Shown one piece after another: positions 51,270 through 59,465 of a DNA stretch of 64,000 bases. The notes beneath the pieces are model-generated. The model was not told the origin of the DNA. It searched no databases and saw only the letters and a list, made by a program, of their open reading frames with translations. How positions within the stretch are numbered: position 1 is the stretch's first letter; the number at the start of each line of letters is the position of its first letter. The position numbers were made by a program, and so were the translations under genes. The DNA lies in the NCBI GenBank assembly GCA_019237115.1, contig JAFAHS010000485.1, positions 1 to 64,000 on the forward strand. The letters are read 5' to 3'. Source of the DNA: Deltaproteobacteria bacterium. Lineage in GTDB: Bacteria; Desulfobacterota; Binatia; Binatales; Binataceae.

Positions 51270-52585
51270 AGCCGCGAATCCTCAAGACCGGCACGGCAGA
51301 ATTCCGCCGCTTCATGGCGATGATGAGCGCACGGCGTGACGGCGGCGCGGCCGCGCGCATCGACACCGCAGTTGCGAGAATTATCCGCGAGGTTCGTCGG
51401 CGCGGGGATGCGGCTCTGATAGCGTATACACGCGAATTCGACGGGGTGCGGATGAGCCGCAGCCGGCTTCGGGTGACGAGCAAGGAACTGGCCGAGGCCC
51501 CCGCGAGGATCCCATCCAAGGATCGCCGCGCGCTGGAATTGGCGTCCGCCCGCATCGCAGAGTTCCACCGGCGGACGCTGGCGGCCTCCTTTGCATACCA
51601 CGACCGCTTCGGCATGCGCCTTGGGCAGATAGTCCGGCCTCTTCGGCGGGTGGGTATCTATGTGCCGGGGGGTAGCGCAGCATATCCGTCGTCGGTCTTG
51701 ATGAACGCTATCCCCGCGCGGGTCGCGGGAGTCGAGGAAATCGTGATGGTTTCGCCACCTGCCCGCGAGGGCGAGCGCGAAGTCGTCATGGCGGCGGCGG
51801 CGATTGCAGGAGTCACGGAATACTATCGGGTCGGCGGTGCTCACGCCGTGGCAGCACTCGCCTACGGCACCGCGAGCATCAAACCGGTCGACAAGATCGT
51901 TGGTCCCGGCAACGCTTACGTGCAGGCGGCAAAGCGGATGGTCTATGGTGCGGCTGACATCGACAAAATGGCCGGTCCCAGCGAAGTCATGGTCATCGCA
52001 GATTCGAGCGCGAAGCCGGCGTGGGTTGCCGCGGACTTGATCGCACAGGCCGAGCACGGGTCCGGTGATGAATCCGCGATGCTGCTGACGCCCTCGGCAC
52101 GGCTGGCACAAGAGGTGGCGGTGGCGCTCGGTGAGGCTCTGCGCTCGTTGCCGCGCGCTGTCGCGGTCAGGCGGGTACTGGCAAATCGGGCGGCGTTGGT
52201 GGTGGTGCGGAACCTCGCGCAAGCATTCGAGATTGCCAACCGGATCGGCCCCGAGCATCTGGAACTCGAAATCCGCGACTCGCGTCGCTGGCTCAAGCAC
52301 GTCAAGTCGGCCGGAGCGGTGTTCGTCGGCGCGTTAAGCTCCGCGCCGCTGGGCGACTATATTGCGGGCCCCAACCACGTGCTCCCCACCGGAGGCGCAG
52401 CCCGATTTGCCTCGCCGCTGGGTGCATACGACTTCCTGAAACGAACCAGTATAATCGAGGCTTCACGGCAGGCGGTCGACAGCCTGGCGCCGATGGCTGC
52501 GCAACTGGCACGGATGGAGGGGTTCGAGGGCCACGCGCGTGCGATGGAGATGCGGTTGGAAGTGCCGGGCGGGTCCGAGGCGTGA
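51266..52585 (+). CDS. hisD: Histidinol dehydrogenase
   Basis: 439-residue zinc enzyme for the last two steps of histidine synthesis, oxidising histidinol to histidine with NAD. Family landmarks are RRVGIYVPGGSAAYPSSVLMNAIPA, YRVGGAHAVAALAYGT, VDKIVGPGNAYV, GPSEVMVIAD, AQAEHG and the late GPNHVLPTGGAARF. Translation is coupled to murA by an ATGA overlap. hisG, which often separates murA and hisD in related gene orders, is absent here. Confidence 0.97.
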   Translation: MKPRILKTGTAEFRRFMAMMSARRDGGAAARIDTAVARIIREVRRRGDAALIAYTREFDGVRMSRSRLRVTSKELAEAPARIPSKDRRALELASARIAEFHRRTLAASFAYHDRFGMRLGQIVRPLRRVGIYVPGGSAAYPSSVLMNAIPARVAGVEEIVMVSPPAREGEREVVMAAAAIAGVTEYYRVGGAHAVAALAYGTASIKPVDKIVGPGNAYVQAAKRMVYGAADIDKMAGPSEVMVIADSSAKPAWVAADLIAQAEHGSGDESAMLLTPSARLAQEVAVALGEALRSLPRAVAVRRVLANRAALVVVRNLAQAFEIANRIGPEHLELEIRDSRRWLKHVKSAGAVFVGALSSAPLGDYIAGPNHVLPTGGAARFASPLGAYDFLKRTSIIEASRQAVDSLAPMAAQLARMEGFEGHARAMEMRLEVPGGSEA

Positions 52586-52591
52586 ACGGAG

Positions 52592-53260
52592 ATGGCGACA
52601 AAAGCAAAGTCAACCCGTAAACCAGGCGAGCGCCGAGTCACGCCCGTCGTTGTCGGACCGAACACTCCACGGCGGGCGGCGGAAGTAGAACGCAAGACCC
52701 GCGAGACGCAGGTTAAGATTGCACTCAAAGTCGACGGCACCGGCCACGGCGAGATCGCGACCGGGGTCCCTTTTCTCGACCATATGCTCGAAAGTTTCGC
52801 TCGCCATGGGTTCTTCGATCTCAAGGTCGAAGCTCACGGCGACCTGCACATCGACGAGCATCACACGGTCGAAGACGTGGGCATTGTGCTGGGCCGCGCC
52901 TTTCGGCAGGCGCTAGGCGATCGCTCTGGTATCCGCCGCTTTGGCGAGGCCACGGTGCCGTTGGACGAAGCCCTGTGCACGGCGGTGGTGGATATCAGCG
53001 GCCGCTCGTACCTGTCGTACGAAGTACCGGTGGCGCAGGAACGGGTTGGAAACTTTCAAACCGAGCTGGTGCAGGACTTCATGAAGGCATTCAGCGACGA
53101 GGCCGGGCTCAACCTGCATCTGCACCTGCATGCCGGGCGCAACCCGCATCACGTCATCGAAACCGTGTTCAAATCGTTCGCACGGGCTATGGATCAAGCC
53201 AGCTCGCTGGAGCCCCGGGTTTCGGGAGTGGTCTCCACCAAGGGGACGCTCGCGTCCTAG
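52592..53260 (+). CDS. hisB: Imidazoleglycerol-phosphate dehydratase
   Basis: 222-residue manganese enzyme that converts imidazole-glycerol phosphate to imidazole-acetol phosphate. The metal-binding repeats are visible: GVPFLDHMLESFARHGFFD, DEHHTVEDVGI, then the second half with NLHLHLHAGRNPHHVIE. An unusual basic N-terminal extension of about 30 residues (KAKSTRKPGERRV) precedes the core. The ATG at 52592 has CGGAG close by. It is monofunctional; no phosphatase domain is fused. Confidence 0.96.
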   Translation: MATKAKSTRKPGERRVTPVVVGPNTPRRAAEVERKTRETQVKIALKVDGTGHGEIATGVPFLDHMLESFARHGFFDLKVEAHGDLHIDEHHTVEDVGIVLGRAFRQALGDRSGIRRFGEATVPLDEALCTAVVDISGRSYLSYEVPVAQERVGNFQTELVQDFMKAFSDEAGLNLHLHLHAGRNPHHVIETVFKSFARAMDQASSLEPRVSGVVSTKGTLAS

Positions 53261-53275
53261 GCCTCCAAATCGGTC

Positions 53276-54010
53276 TTGTTTAAGAAGTTCACCGTCATTC
53301 CCGCCATCGACTTGAAGGACGGCGAGGTTGTGCGCCTGATGCGCGGCGACATGGCGCAGGCAACCGTCTACGGGCGGGAACCGGCCACAGTGGCCAAGCA
53401 GTTCGAGGCAGAAGGCGCGGAGCTGATTCACGTCGTCGATTTGGATGGTGCGATTGCGGGGGAGCCACGCAATCTGGAAGCGCTTCGCGCGATTCGCGAG
53501 GCGGTGAGCTGCGCGCTCGACGTGAGCGGCGGGCTCAGGACCATTGAGTCGGTGCGGGCCGCTTTCGCAAGCGGTGCCAGCTACATCTCGATGGGCTCGG
53601 CGGCAATTCTCAAACCGGAGCTCCTCGCCCAGGCCTGCCGCGAGTTTCCAGGGCACGTGATTGGATCGGTCGACATTCGTGGCGGCAAGCTTGCTATCAA
53701 GGGCTGGGTGGAGAGCAGCCAGCTTTCCGCAATGGACGCGGTGGCTCGTTTTAAGGCAGCCGGTACGGTGGCTGTCACGGTAACCGATATCTCGCGTGAT
53801 GGAACCGAACACGGTGTCGACGCTTCTGCGATGATCGGACTGGCGCGCGGCAGCCGCATTCCGGTAATCGCCTCGGGCGGGATAGGGAGCCTCGCCGACC
53901 TCGCAATCCTGGCCAGTTCCTTCAATCAGGGAATTGTCGGCGTCGTAGTGGGTCGTGCCCTTTACGAGCGGCGCTTCAGCCTGGTCGAGGCCCTGTCCGT
54001 ATCTGGCTAG
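53276..54010 (+). CDS. hisA: ProFAR isomerase (HisA)
   Basis: 244-residue TIM-barrel isomerase opening the ribosyl ring of ProFAR in histidine synthesis. Motifs are VIPAIDLKDGEVVRLMRGD, HVVDLDGAIAG, DVSGGLRT, VTDISRDGTEHG and VIASGGIGS. The start is a TTG at 53276. It follows hisB directly. The glutamine amidotransferase gene hisH, usually between hisB and hisA, and hisF, usually after hisA, are not here, so the his genes are split in this genome. Confidence 0.95.
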   Translation: MFKKFTVIPAIDLKDGEVVRLMRGDMAQATVYGREPATVAKQFEAEGAELIHVVDLDGAIAGEPRNLEALRAIREAVSCALDVSGGLRTIESVRAAFASGASYISMGSAAILKPELLAQACREFPGHVIGSVDIRGGKLAIKGWVESSQLSAMDAVARFKAAGTVAVTVTDISRDGTEHGVDASAMIGLARGSRIPVIASGGIGSLADLAILASSFNQGIVGVVVGRALYERRFSLVEALSVSG

Positions 54011-54224
54011 CCGGCTTGAATCACTCGTCAGGCTATTTGCTGCAGTTTGCCGGGCGTAGTCTGGAAAAACTCGCTGGCGCTGAACGGCGATCGGCAGCAG
54101 AATGAGGCGTTGACATCAATGTCACCAATTAGGACCCGCCCACCGCGCCATCGCTGCGCATCAGGTCTTGATCAAACAGAAAGCCGTTCAAAAGCTTTTC
54201 GAGCAGCAAGGGGGCTGAGTTGCT

Positions 54225-55142
54225 ATGCAGAAGCTTGCCAGATTGATTCGCATCGAACCGGCGTTCGACGACCCGGACCTGGTCCGGGCGCTGTTCGAGC
54301 GACATGCACCTTACCGCACAATCGCCGAGTACATTCCAAGGAAGCCGGATCAAGCGGCTTTCCCATATTTTCGCGGTAACTGGGCAGTGGGGGGTCAGCC
54401 GCTCGTGGAAGGGGCCGAAACGATTCTGCAGAACCACCGGTTCATCGCTGCCGCGCGGGCGCTGTTTGATAGCCCAAGGATCCGTCCCACCTTCATCGTG
54501 GTGAATCTGAACGCGCCCATGCCCGCGGGTCCGATTCACGTTGATGTCCCGACGTTTCGTGGCGCAACTCGGGAGCAGTATCCGCTGGGATGGCTGATCG
54601 CCATGGGTCGCTCCGAGCTCTTTGAGCGCTGGCGCATCATCCAGGCGGGGGCAGTTTCATGGTTCTACAACGGACCCGGCGGCAACTTCGAATACTGGCC
54701 CCAAGGACGGGATGGCCCGATGCTCAGGGAGCAACCGCCGTTCCGCAATGTCGCGATAATGGCCGACAACGACCGGATGTATCACCGCATTGGAAGGGTG
54801 GGCACGCCCAACGCCGCGCTCCCGCAGATGACGGCTGCGGCCGAGCTCCACGCCGTGGGTGGTGACACATGGGCGATCGTGGAGAATGGCGAGGTCCGTG
54901 CGACTTATCCGTTTAACGCCGTGCGTCTCTCTCTCGTTTGGAAGGCCGATCTTGAACCCGAAGACACTTCCGAACCACTAGATCTCGATCGGGTGATGAC
55001 TATTTTTATCGCCGACCTGGGTCAGCGAAAAGCCGATTTTCGCATCCCGGGCGACCCCCTGTCCGATAAGACGTGGATCGCCACCTTGGATTGCGTCTAC
55101 GGCACGGGTCCAGATGCGCCTGACCCGCAAGGACCAACCTAG
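54225..55142 (+). CDS. Uncharacterised protein, possible 2-oxoglutarate/Fe(II) oxygenase-like fold
   Basis: 305-residue cytosolic protein without signal peptide. I do not recognise the family with confidence. It has an H-x-D motif (His105, Asp107 in GPIHVDVPTFRG) and a later segment DTWAIVENGEVRATYPFNAVRLS ending in a beta-rich region, which could be the iron ligands and oxoglutarate-binding strand of a dioxygenase, but the distal His is not certain. The middle is rich in Trp, Asn and Pro. The ATG at 54225 has AGGGGGC upstream. It lies alone after the his genes with a 214-base gap that shows nothing notable. Confidence 0.6.
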   Translation: MQKLARLIRIEPAFDDPDLVRALFERHAPYRTIAEYIPRKPDQAAFPYFRGNWAVGGQPLVEGAETILQNHRFIAAARALFDSPRIRPTFIVVNLNAPMPAGPIHVDVPTFRGATREQYPLGWLIAMGRSELFERWRIIQAGAVSWFYNGPGGNFEYWPQGRDGPMLREQPPFRNVAIMADNDRMYHRIGRVGTPNAALPQMTAAAELHAVGGDTWAIVENGEVRATYPFNAVRLSLVWKADLEPEDTSEPLDLDRVMTIFIADLGQRKADFRIPGDPLSDKTWIATLDCVYGTGPDAPDPQGPT

Positions 55143-55160
55143 AGGGAAGCTCTGCGCAAG

Positions 55161-55177
55161 TTAGGGCACTGCCCTAA
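55161..55177. repeat. Perfect inverted repeat TTAGGGC-ACT-GCCCTAA
   Basis: A 7-base perfect palindrome with a 3-base spacer located 19 bases after the stop of the uncharacterised gene and 164 bases before the uridine-kinase-like pseudogene. It has no T-run, so it is a weak terminator at best; an operator is possible. Confidence 0.35.
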
Positions 55178-55340
55178 TCTGAAATCTACGACCATAGTTA
55201 TCGTGAGATGTCAGGGGAGAACCACAACTCAGCCTGCTTGCCCCTATGGTGGTTTGCATGGTTGAACGATGTGGACGCGTCCCGAAGAGGCGACCGATGC
55301 CGCATGCGTATTGATTCGCGGTGCGCGACCCGGCCGCGCG

Positions 55341-55871
55341 ATGATCGTGGTAGCAATAGAGGGCGGAGCCGCAGCGTGAAAATCCACCCTCGCTAAGGGC
55401 ATCCGTGCTCGTCTCGGCACCGTCAGCATCCTGAGAGCTGACCACTTCTTTCGTCCGCTGAACGAGTACCCTGCTACGCTGCTGACACCGCACGAAGGAT
55501 ATAGCCTGTATTTTGACTGGAAACGTATGATCCAGGAGGCCTTATCGCCGCTGCGGCGCGGTCAAACTGCACGCTATCAGCGATACGATTGGAATACCGA
55601 TCGACTAAACCAATGGGTGATTGTCGAGCCTAATGAGACGCTTTTGGTCGAAGGAGTTTATTCGACCCGTCCCGAGCTGCGACCTCTGATCGACATTGCG
55701 ATCTTCGTTGAAACGCCGCGCGAAGAACGGCGGAAACGGATGCCGGTGCGCGGCCACCTTGGGAACGATCCCGACAACAATTGGCTAACTCCGTGGATGG
55801 CTGCGGAGGATTGGTACTTCGCCAATGTCCGACCACACAAATACTGTGACTTGCGGCTCGCTGGTCTCTGA
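55341..55871 (+). pseudogene. Uridine-kinase-like P-loop kinase, inactivated by a stop codon in Walker A
   Basis: In one continuous frame from the ATG at 55341 the sequence reads MIVVAIEGGAAA-stop-KSTLAKGIRARLG. A TGA (55377-55379) stands exactly where the P-loop glycine before Lys-Ser-Thr should be; GGA to TGA is a single change. After it the frame is open to 55871, with ILRADHFFRPLNEY, YSLYFDWKRM, RYDW, LLVEGVYSTRPEL and WMAAEDWYFANVRPH, a typical uridine-kinase-like body and end. The complete product would be about 176 residues. Other genes in the window end in TGA, so recoding is unlikely. This is either a young pseudogene or a base-calling error. Confidence 0.75.
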
Positions 55872-56135
55872 AATCGCCGAGTTCAAGCGAGGACTCGACA
55901 CCTCACCCGTCAAACCAGGACACTACCCAGATTGATTCGAGGATTAAACCCGGGCAGGAATTTGTATCTTAAGATGGCCCTCTGGCAGCCAGTTACTTCA
56001 ATCAGGACTTGCGGCGTTGCAGGTGAGTCAGGCGTTTGCGAACGAAGCTTCAACCTGATCGAGGCCCCACTGGTGTCGGGCAAGCAGATGGGCCGAATTA
56101 CTCGCTGTGCCATTTACTCCGTGAACCCCGAACGC

Positions 56136-56753
56136 TTACGGGCCGTGGTGCGTGACGACGGTGTAGAACGCATTGCGACCTGAATGATCGAAATTCAGGT
56201 TCGGCGTGGCAATCCTCATCAACGTACTCTTGATGGCATGAGCCGTTTTCCAGATGAACCCGTTGGGCAAATTAATCTGCACGTCCTGCTCGCTGCCGGA
56301 AACGGGGTCGAAGTGAGGCGATAGCTCGACACTCAAAACGTCAGGAACGGCGAATCTGCTCCGCTTGCCGTCGACGTGCATGTTGATGGCCACGGTTTGT
56401 GGTTCGAGCTTGTACCGCATGGTGCTGGCGAAGGTTGCATAGGGGCCATTGCCACCGGCGCGGCCGTACGCGATATCCGCGATGGCCTGGCGCTGCGCAT
56501 TGTCGGCGCGATCGCTGATGTAGATGCAGACGGTACCGTCTCCTTGATGAATTGCCCGCGGCCACGAAGCGGCGAAGATGAAGTCGAGGTTGTCCAGGAT
56601 CACCGTGCCAAAGTGTCCCTTGCGAATGTGATAGCCGACCAGCGCCTCGCAGCGTCCAAAGTTAGGGAGACCGTTGAAGTTACACGAGCAACCAAAGTCG
56701 CAATTGCAGGTCTCCATGTAGTCGCACTCAATTGACCAATTCGGTGCAGTCAT
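56136..56753 (-). CDS. DUF1326 domain protein
   Basis: 205-residue protein with the defining N-terminal motif ETCNCDFGCSCNFNG, a CxCxxxCxC cluster likely to bind a metal, followed by ALVGYHIRKGHFGTVILDNLDFIF and a beta-rich body. Family function is unknown; members often sit beside DUF2182 membrane proteins, not seen here. There is no signal peptide. The ATG at 56753 has a strong GAGGAGG upstream. The interval 55872-56135 between it and the kinase remnant shows no credible gene. Confidence 0.9.
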   Translation of the reverse strand: MTAPNWSIECDYMETCNCDFGCSCNFNGLPNFGRCEALVGYHIRKGHFGTVILDNLDFIFAASWPRAIHQGDGTVCIYISDRADNAQRQAIADIAYGRAGGNGPYATFASTMRYKLEPQTVAINMHVDGKRSRFAVPDVLSVELSPHFDPVSGSEQDVQINLPNGFIWKTAHAIKSTLMRIATPNLNFDHSGRNAFYTVVTHHGP

Positions 56754-57178
56754 ACGCAGCCTCCTCCTCGTGGGCCCGCGCGTCGAGTGGGTGATCTTCG
56801 ATGCAATGATCTAGCTCGATGGAGGACGCGCTCCTCAGAGTTCATATACCTCGGAACGACATAGCGGAACCTCTCAGGTGACGTTAGGGCAGTACTGGAG
56901 AGTATTTTGAGTCGGCGTCGAAGCGGAGCGAGCAAAGCCCGCGAACGCCCAAGACAAAGGGTCCCCGAACGCCAGTACTCCAAGCGGCCCGCCTGGAAAC
57001 GCCGCGCCGCCGGCTTGGTGACGCGTCCGCGTCGGTACGATGCGGGGCTCAACGAAGCTCGTGCGCCGAGCCGGCAAACATTTGCCGGGCTTGGATTCGT
57101 GTCGGCTCGAACGCACGTTCGGCGTGAGGTCCCCCGCGTTGTTTCAAATCAAGGCTTGGCTTTGCTATACGCCACATC
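56754..57178. other. Divergent intergenic region upstream of the ligase gene
   Basis: 425 bases without a convincing gene; open frames present lack motifs and ribosome sites. It holds the promoters of the divergent DUF1326 and ligase genes, and the palindrome at 57071-57088. Confidence 0.5.
57071..57088. promoter_or_regulatory. Perfect 8+2+8 palindrome, candidate operator
   Basis: CCGGCAAA-CA-TTTGCCGG is a perfect inverted repeat centred about 99 bases before the GTG start of the acyl-CoA ligase gene. The length and 2-base spacer suit a dimeric repressor such as a TetR or GntR protein. No T-run follows, so it is not a terminator. The regulator is not encoded next to it. Confidence 0.5.
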
Positions 57179-59347
57179 GTGAGCAACTCAACACCCGAAC
57201 AAATCATCGCAGAGGCCGGGAAAGACGGTCGCGCGGCGCTCTCCGAAATCGAGTCCAAGCAAATCCTGAATGCCATCGGCATCGAGGTGGCCATCCCGGA
57301 GGTTGCCAAGACTGCAGATGCGGCGGCGGCCGCAGCCGCGCGGATGGGATTCCCGGTCGCACTGAAAATCTTGTCGCCGAGCATCACCCACAAGAGCGAC
57401 GTAGGTGGCGTCCAGCTCGGCCTCGCTTCGCCCGAAAGCGTGCGGGACGCTTTCGCGCTGATTCGTGACAACCTTGCGGCGAAAGCGGCGCAGGCAAGGT
57501 TCGATGGAGTCGCGGTGCAGCCGATGGCTGCGCCGGGCGGCGTCGAGTTGATCGCGGGAGTGACCCGGGATGACCGGTTCGGGCCGATGGTGATGGTGGG
57601 ACTGGGCGGGGTTCACGTGGAGGTGCTCAAGGACACCGCATTGCGGCTGGCCCCGCTAAACGCGGCGGACGCGCGGGCGATGCTCGCGGAGCTACGCGGC
57701 ACGGCAATGCTGCAGGGGGTTCGCGGCCGGCCGGCAGCGGACGTGGACGCTATCGCGGAGCTTCTGGTACGGCTTTCGGATTTCGCGGTTGCGCACCCGG
57801 AAGTGCGGGAAATGGATCTCAACCCCATCTCGGCGTACCCGCGCGGCGTTGCGGTACTCGATGCGCGCGTACTGGTCGGACCGACGGATCACAAACCCCC
57901 GCTCGCGGATCCAAATCGGGCCGCGCGCCTGGAAAACTTGAGGCGCGCTTTCAATCCCCGTTCGGTAGTCGTGATCGGTGACAAGCGGATGGGCGGGTTC
58001 ATGTGGCTGCGTTCGATGTCGCAGCTCAAGACCAAGTTGTATTCCGTGCAAATCGACCCCAATGAGATTGCCGGCATCGAGGCAATGGGGATCACCAACT
58101 ACAAGAGTCTCGCGGAAATCAAGGACCCCATCGACTATGCGGTGAGCGCGGTGCCCCGACAGGTGGCGGGACGTATCCTGCGCGATTGCGTCGCGAATCA
58201 GGTGGGTTCGATTGGATTCTTTACCTCGGGGTTCTCCGAGACCGGCGAGGAACTGGGGCAGCGACTGGAGGCTGATCTGAGAGAGGTCGCCCTCAATTCG
58301 CCGATCGCGCTGGTTGGCCCCAACTGCATGGGGCTCTACAGCTCGGCGGTAGGGCTCAAGAATTTTCCCGATGAAAAGGTCAGCGACGGCGGAGACGTCT
58401 GTTTCATCTCGCAAAGCGGTACCCACACGATAAATTTCTGCATCCAGGCGGAGGCACGCGGAATCAAGGTCAATAAGGCTGCCTCTATCGGCAATGTGCT
58501 GATCCTGGAGGCTGCCGACTACCTCGACCTGATGGCCGAAGATCCAGCCACCCGGGTGATCGGAATGTACGTGGAGGGCGTCCGCGACGGACGGCGGTTC
58601 TATGAGAGCCTTAAGCGCGCGGCGGCGAAGCACCCGGTAGTTATCTGGAAGGGCGGAATGACCGAGGCGGGCGCGCGTGCCACTTTTTCGCACACCGGAT
58701 CGCTCGCCACTCCCGCGGCGATGTGGCACTCGATGGTACGCCAGGCCGGCGCGGTCGAGGCGGCCGGTCTCGACGCGATGCTTGACGCGGTCGAGCTGCT
58801 CGCGCGCGGACGCGCCATGAAAGGCCGCCGGATGGGCCTGGTAGCCATGACCGGTGGACAATCGGTGGTTATCACGGACACGTTTGCCGGTGCGGGCCTG
58901 GATATTCCCGCCCTATCGGATGCGTCTTACGATGAGCTCAAAACCTTCTTCAACGTAATCGGCGGAAGTTACCGTAATCCGCTCGACGCCGGTGGAACCA
59001 TCGGGTCCGGGATTCATCCGGGAGGATTGGATCGGATTTTGGGCATCCTCGACCGCGATCCGGTGATCGACTCGATCGTGCTCGAGATCGGGACCGGGTT
59101 CCGGGCGCAGCGCTGGGCCACGCACGAGGACGAACTTTTGACCCTGCTGGACAAGCTGCGCGAGTTTGGCAGCTCCTCACAAAAAGCGTTCGCGATAATT
59201 CTGCATCCCGCGCACGTCGAGGGGATCGTGGCGCGTGCCAAGGGACTGGCACGTGAACGCGGCCTGGTAGTGTTCGACAGCTTTGAGCGGGCGGCGAGCG
59301 CTTTCGCCACCGCGGCCGGCTACGGGCAGGGCAGGGCAACGAGCTGA
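57179..59347 (+). CDS. ADP-forming acyl-CoA synthetase, fused beta-alpha subunits
   Basis: 722 residues. The N-terminal ATP-grasp part (about 1-230) has PVALKILSPSITHKSDVGGVQLGL, MVMVGLGGVHVEVLKD and REMDLNPI. The CoA-binding and ligase part (about 245-710) has FNPRSVVVIGDKRMGG, LVGPNCMGLYS, CFISQSGTHTINF and the phosphohistidine loop AGARATFSHTGSLA. The order ATP-grasp then CoA-binding is a fused form of ADP-forming acetyl-CoA synthetase, which uses a phosphohistidine to couple acyl-CoA thioester and ATP. The start is a GTG at 57179 with no clear ribosome site. The substrate may be acetate, propionate or an aromatic acid such as pimelate- or feruloyl-type acids. Confidence 0.9.
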   Translation: MSNSTPEQIIAEAGKDGRAALSEIESKQILNAIGIEVAIPEVAKTADAAAAAAARMGFPVALKILSPSITHKSDVGGVQLGLASPESVRDAFALIRDNLAAKAAQARFDGVAVQPMAAPGGVELIAGVTRDDRFGPMVMVGLGGVHVEVLKDTALRLAPLNAADARAMLAELRGTAMLQGVRGRPAADVDAIAELLVRLSDFAVAHPEVREMDLNPISAYPRGVAVLDARVLVGPTDHKPPLADPNRAARLENLRRAFNPRSVVVIGDKRMGGFMWLRSMSQLKTKLYSVQIDPNEIAGIEAMGITNYKSLAEIKDPIDYAVSAVPRQVAGRILRDCVANQVGSIGFFTSGFSETGEELGQRLEADLREVALNSPIALVGPNCMGLYSSAVGLKNFPDEKVSDGGDVCFISQSGTHTINFCIQAEARGIKVNKAASIGNVLILEAADYLDLMAEDPATRVIGMYVEGVRDGRRFYESLKRAAAKHPVVIWKGGMTEAGARATFSHTGSLATPAAMWHSMVRQAGAVEAAGLDAMLDAVELLARGRAMKGRRMGLVAMTGGQSVVITDTFAGAGLDIPALSDASYDELKTFFNVIGGSYRNPLDAGGTIGSGIHPGGLDRILGILDRDPVIDSIVLEIGTGFRAQRWATHEDELLTLLDKLREFGSSSQKAFAIILHPAHVEGIVARAKGLARERGLVVFDSFERAASAFATAAGYGQGRATS

Positions 59348-59465
59348 CGGCTTGTCCACGGCTCGACTCGGGGGCCCCGCGTCCGTACAACCCGGGTGGG
59401 CCACAGTTGGTCGCTGGCGACCGTTGCTGCGACCTTCGCGACACTCGGTCTTGGTCGGCGCTTTC

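Noticed and set aside
55377..55379. TGA recoded as glycine
   Set aside because: Glycine recoding of TGA exists in some candidate phyla, but here TGA is a normal stop for many genes (nadA, murA, hisD), so a mutation or error is more likely.
55932..56183. Plus-strand frame of 83 codons between the kinase remnant and the DUF1326 gene
   Set aside because: No ribosome site, no motif, and it runs into the end of the DUF1326 gene.
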